The translations under genes were made by a program, and so were the position numbers. DNA of 64,000 nucleotides from Saccharopolyspora soli (GTDB taxonomy: Bacteria > Actinomycetota > Actinomycetes > Mycobacteriales > Pseudonocardiaceae). The notes under the pieces are model-generated. The model saw nothing but the letters and a program-made list of their open reading frames with translations. It searched no databases and was not told where the DNA came from. The stretch spans positions 124,001 through 188,000 of the forward strand of contig NZ_JALBWV010000004.1 in NCBI RefSeq assembly GCF_022678645.1, given 5' to 3'. Below, one piece after another: positions 62,662 to 64,000 of the stretch (positions within the stretch are counted from its first letter, which is position 1; every line of letters starts with the position of its first letter).

Positions 62662-63453
62662 GTGGGCCGCAGCAGTGATGTGCCCGCGCTGCGGCGGGGG
62701 CTGGCGATCTTGCGCGTGCTGGCGGGCCGCGCCGGACCGGTGTCGGCCGGGGTCATCGCCCGCGACCTCGACCTGCCCCGGTCGACCACCTACCACCTGC
62801 TGGCCGAACTGGTCGCGGCGGGTTTCGTCATCCACCTGCCGGAGGAGCGGCGCTACGGGCTGGGCATGGCGGCCTTCGAACTCGGCTCGGCCTACCTGCG
62901 GCACGACCCGCTGGAACGCCTCGCCGGACCGCTGCTGCGACGGCTCGTGGACCAAGTGGGCTGCACGGCGCACCTGGGCGTCCTGCACGGCGGCGAGTCG
63001 CTCTACCTGATCAAGGAACGCCCGTCCCAGCCGCAAACCCTGGTCACCGACGTGGGCGTCCGGCTGCCCGCCCAGCTGACCGCCTCCGGGCGAGCGATGC
63101 TCGCGCGGCTGCCCGCCGCGCACGTGCGGGCGTTGTTGCCGTCCAGCGAGCGGTTCGTGCAGCGCACCGATCGGGGCCCGCGAAACCTGCCCGAACTGCG
63201 CCGACTGCTCGCAACTGAGCGACGCCGCGGCTGGGCGGTCGAGGACGGCTTCGTGACCGCGGGTTTCGCGTCGGTGGCGTGCGCGGTGTTCGACCACGGC
63301 GCGCGCCCCATCGCGGCCATCAGCGTGACCTTCCGCCACTTCTGCGACACCCCGCGAGACGAGCCGTGCAACCAGACCTGGCCGGAGCTGGCCGACCAGG
63401 TCGGCCAAGCGGCCACCGAACTGACCACCAGAATCAGCGGCCGCACCGTCTGA
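62662..63453 (+). CDS. IclR-family regulator, probable hut regulator
   Basis: The 263-residue protein has an IclR winged helix (ALRRGLAILRVLAGRAGPVS, LPRSTTYHLLAELVAAGFV) and the C-terminal effector domain. The domain ends with GFASVACAVFDHGARPIAAIS, the common IclR signature. GTG 62662 is preceded by GGGGAGG. It is divergent from hutH, and a 16-bp palindrome lies between. Urocanate is the usual inducer of hut regulators of other families (HutC); here histidine, urocanate or formylglutamate are candidates. It converges on the osmoprotectant gene with a strong hairpin between. Confidence 0.9.
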   Translation: MGRSSDVPALRRGLAILRVLAGRAGPVSAGVIARDLDLPRSTTYHLLAELVAAGFVIHLPEERRYGLGMAAFELGSAYLRHDPLERLAGPLLRRLVDQVGCTAHLGVLHGGESLYLIKERPSQPQTLVTDVGVRLPAQLTASGRAMLARLPAAHVRALLPSSERFVQRTDRGPRNLPELRRLLATERRRGWAVEDGFVTAGFASVACAVFDHGARPIAAISVTFRHFCDTPRDEPCNQTWPELADQVGQAATELTTRISGRTV

Positions 63454-63458
63454 CCGGT

Positions 63459-63500
63459 CGTGAGTGGGAATGGTCGCTCGTGCGGCCATTCCCACTCACG
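63459..63500. terminator. Bidirectional terminator hairpin
   Basis: A perfect 15-bp stem (CGTGAGTGGGAATGG and complement) with a 12-base loop fills the gap between the IclR gene and the convergent transporter gene, starting 6 bases after the IclR stop. Confidence 0.85.
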
Positions 63501-63504
63501 AGGA

Positions 63505-64000
63505 TCACAGGCCGACGCTGGTGACGAAGTCCTTGGCGACGTCGGCCGGGTTGGCCTTGTCGACCTCCAGGCGGCGGTTGAGCTCGGTGAGCTTGTCCGT
63601 GTCGAGGGCGCGGGACACCCTGTTGAGCACCTCGACCTGCTGCGGGTTCAGCTTCCCCTTGTGGATCAGCGGGACCACGTTCTGCGCCGGGAACATGTTC
63701 TTCGGGTCGTCGAGCTTCACCAGGTTGTTCGCGGCGATCTGCGACGAGGTGGTGAACAGGTTCGCCACCTGGATCTGGTTGCTGGTCAACGCGCTGATGG
63801 TGATGTTGCCCGCCTCCACGCTGCGGATCTCCTTGAACCGGCAGCCGTAGTCCTGCGCGATCTTGGCTTCCCAGCGGGACTTCCACTCCGCGGGCGCACC
63901 GAGCACGAACTCGCCGCAGCGCGGCCCGAGGTCGCTCATCGAACGCACCCCGGTGCCTGCGGTGGCCGAGGTGACGGTCAGCACGTCGGAGTCCTCCGCC
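63505..64000 (-). CDS. Osmoprotectant/glycine-betaine ABC transporter substrate-binding protein (C-terminal part)
   Basis: The last 165 residues of a type 2 substrate-binding protein of the OpuAC family (PF04069) are present; the N-terminus with the expected lipoprotein signal lies beyond the right edge. The visible part shows SMSDLGPRCGEFVLGAPAEW, then VEAGNITISALTSNQIQVAN with the hinge and ligand contacts, and the late LNPQQVEVLNRVSRALDTDK and ADVAKDFVTSVGL typical of the C-terminal lobe. Homologues (ProX, OpuBC) bind betaine, choline or proline betaine outside the membrane. Permease and ATPase genes are probably upstream, outside the window. Confidence 0.85.
   Translation of the reverse strand, partial: AEDSDVLTVTSATAGTGVRSMSDLGPRCGEFVLGAPAEWKSRWEAKIAQDYGCRFKEIRSVEAGNITISALTSNQIQVANLFTTSSQIAANNLVKLDDPKNMFPAQNVVPLIHKGKLNPQQVEVLNRVSRALDTDKLTELNRRLEVDKANPADVAKDFVTSVGL

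Overview
The window is GC-rich, has strong GC bias at third codon positions and carries GTG/TTG starts. Its gene content is typical of a filamentous actinomycete: a fused 2-oxoglutarate decarboxylase/dehydrogenase (kgd), an AfsA-type butyrolactone synthase, a subtilisin-inhibitor (SSI) protein, a PucR regulator next to alanine dehydrogenase, and an actinobacterial hut operon. A member of the Pseudonocardiaceae (Saccharopolyspora/Amycolatopsis-like) is my best guess. This is inference from gene content; no database was searched.

Layout. 0-4.3 kb: partial FAD monooxygenase, divergent from a luxR-afsA-HAD-SDR operon that looks like a gamma-butyrolactone-type signal locus. 4.7-8.5 kb: MMPL transporter and a secreted alpha/beta hydrolase. 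8.7-12.8 kb: glycolate oxidase operon glcDEF. 13.2-17.7 kb: operon of AMACR-like racemase, acyl-CoA dehydrogenase, AP-superfamily phosphodiesterase and DUF2236 oxygenase. 17.8-25 kb: accessory stretch with a possible structured RNA, small secreted or membrane proteins, two methyltransferases, a GntR-TetR fusion regulator with its monooxygenase, and a MerR-PP2C fusion. 25.2-27.8 kb: MerR regulator and acyl-CoA synthetase. 28.1-32.7 kb: MHS-family transporter, SSI inhibitor, a DUF202 pair, ohr with a gutted ohrR, and an MBL-fold gene that has lost its start. 32.7-34.8 kb: gcvH-sdaA under a tandem glycine riboswitch. 34.8-37.8 kb: PucR regulator and alanine dehydrogenase. 38.5-45 kb: hypothetical protein, ABC-2 type transporter, fused ABC exporter. 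45.6-49.8 kb: kgd and a 58-residue companion. 50.2-54.9 kb: ABM-domain protein, Q/D-rich secreted protein, tdh-kbl-lysR. 55.2-63.5 kb: hutH-hutU-M20-hutF-hutI with a divergent IclR regulator. 63.5 kb to the end: partial osmoprotectant-binding protein.

Amino-acid and short-acid catabolism dominates: glycolate, glycine/serine, alanine, threonine, histidine and acyl-CoA degradation all feed the 2-oxoglutarate step catalysed by Kgd. Several operators can be paired with regulators by sequence. The clearest is a 19-bp element shared by the MerR gene at 25.2 kb and the acyl-CoA operon at 17.7 kb.

The most striking non-coding feature is a dispersed short palindromic repeat, core AGGGAACCTTCCTGTCA. 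I counted about 45 copies in 14 intergenic clusters, none inside a confidently called gene. Of 13 clusters that lie 3' of a gene, 11 have their gene-proximal copy in the sense orientation of that gene. One cluster has a 50-51 bp period, one pair forms a perfect 52-bp palindrome, and copies sit beside two damaged genes. The repeats are absent from 17.8-27.7 kb and from the hut region.
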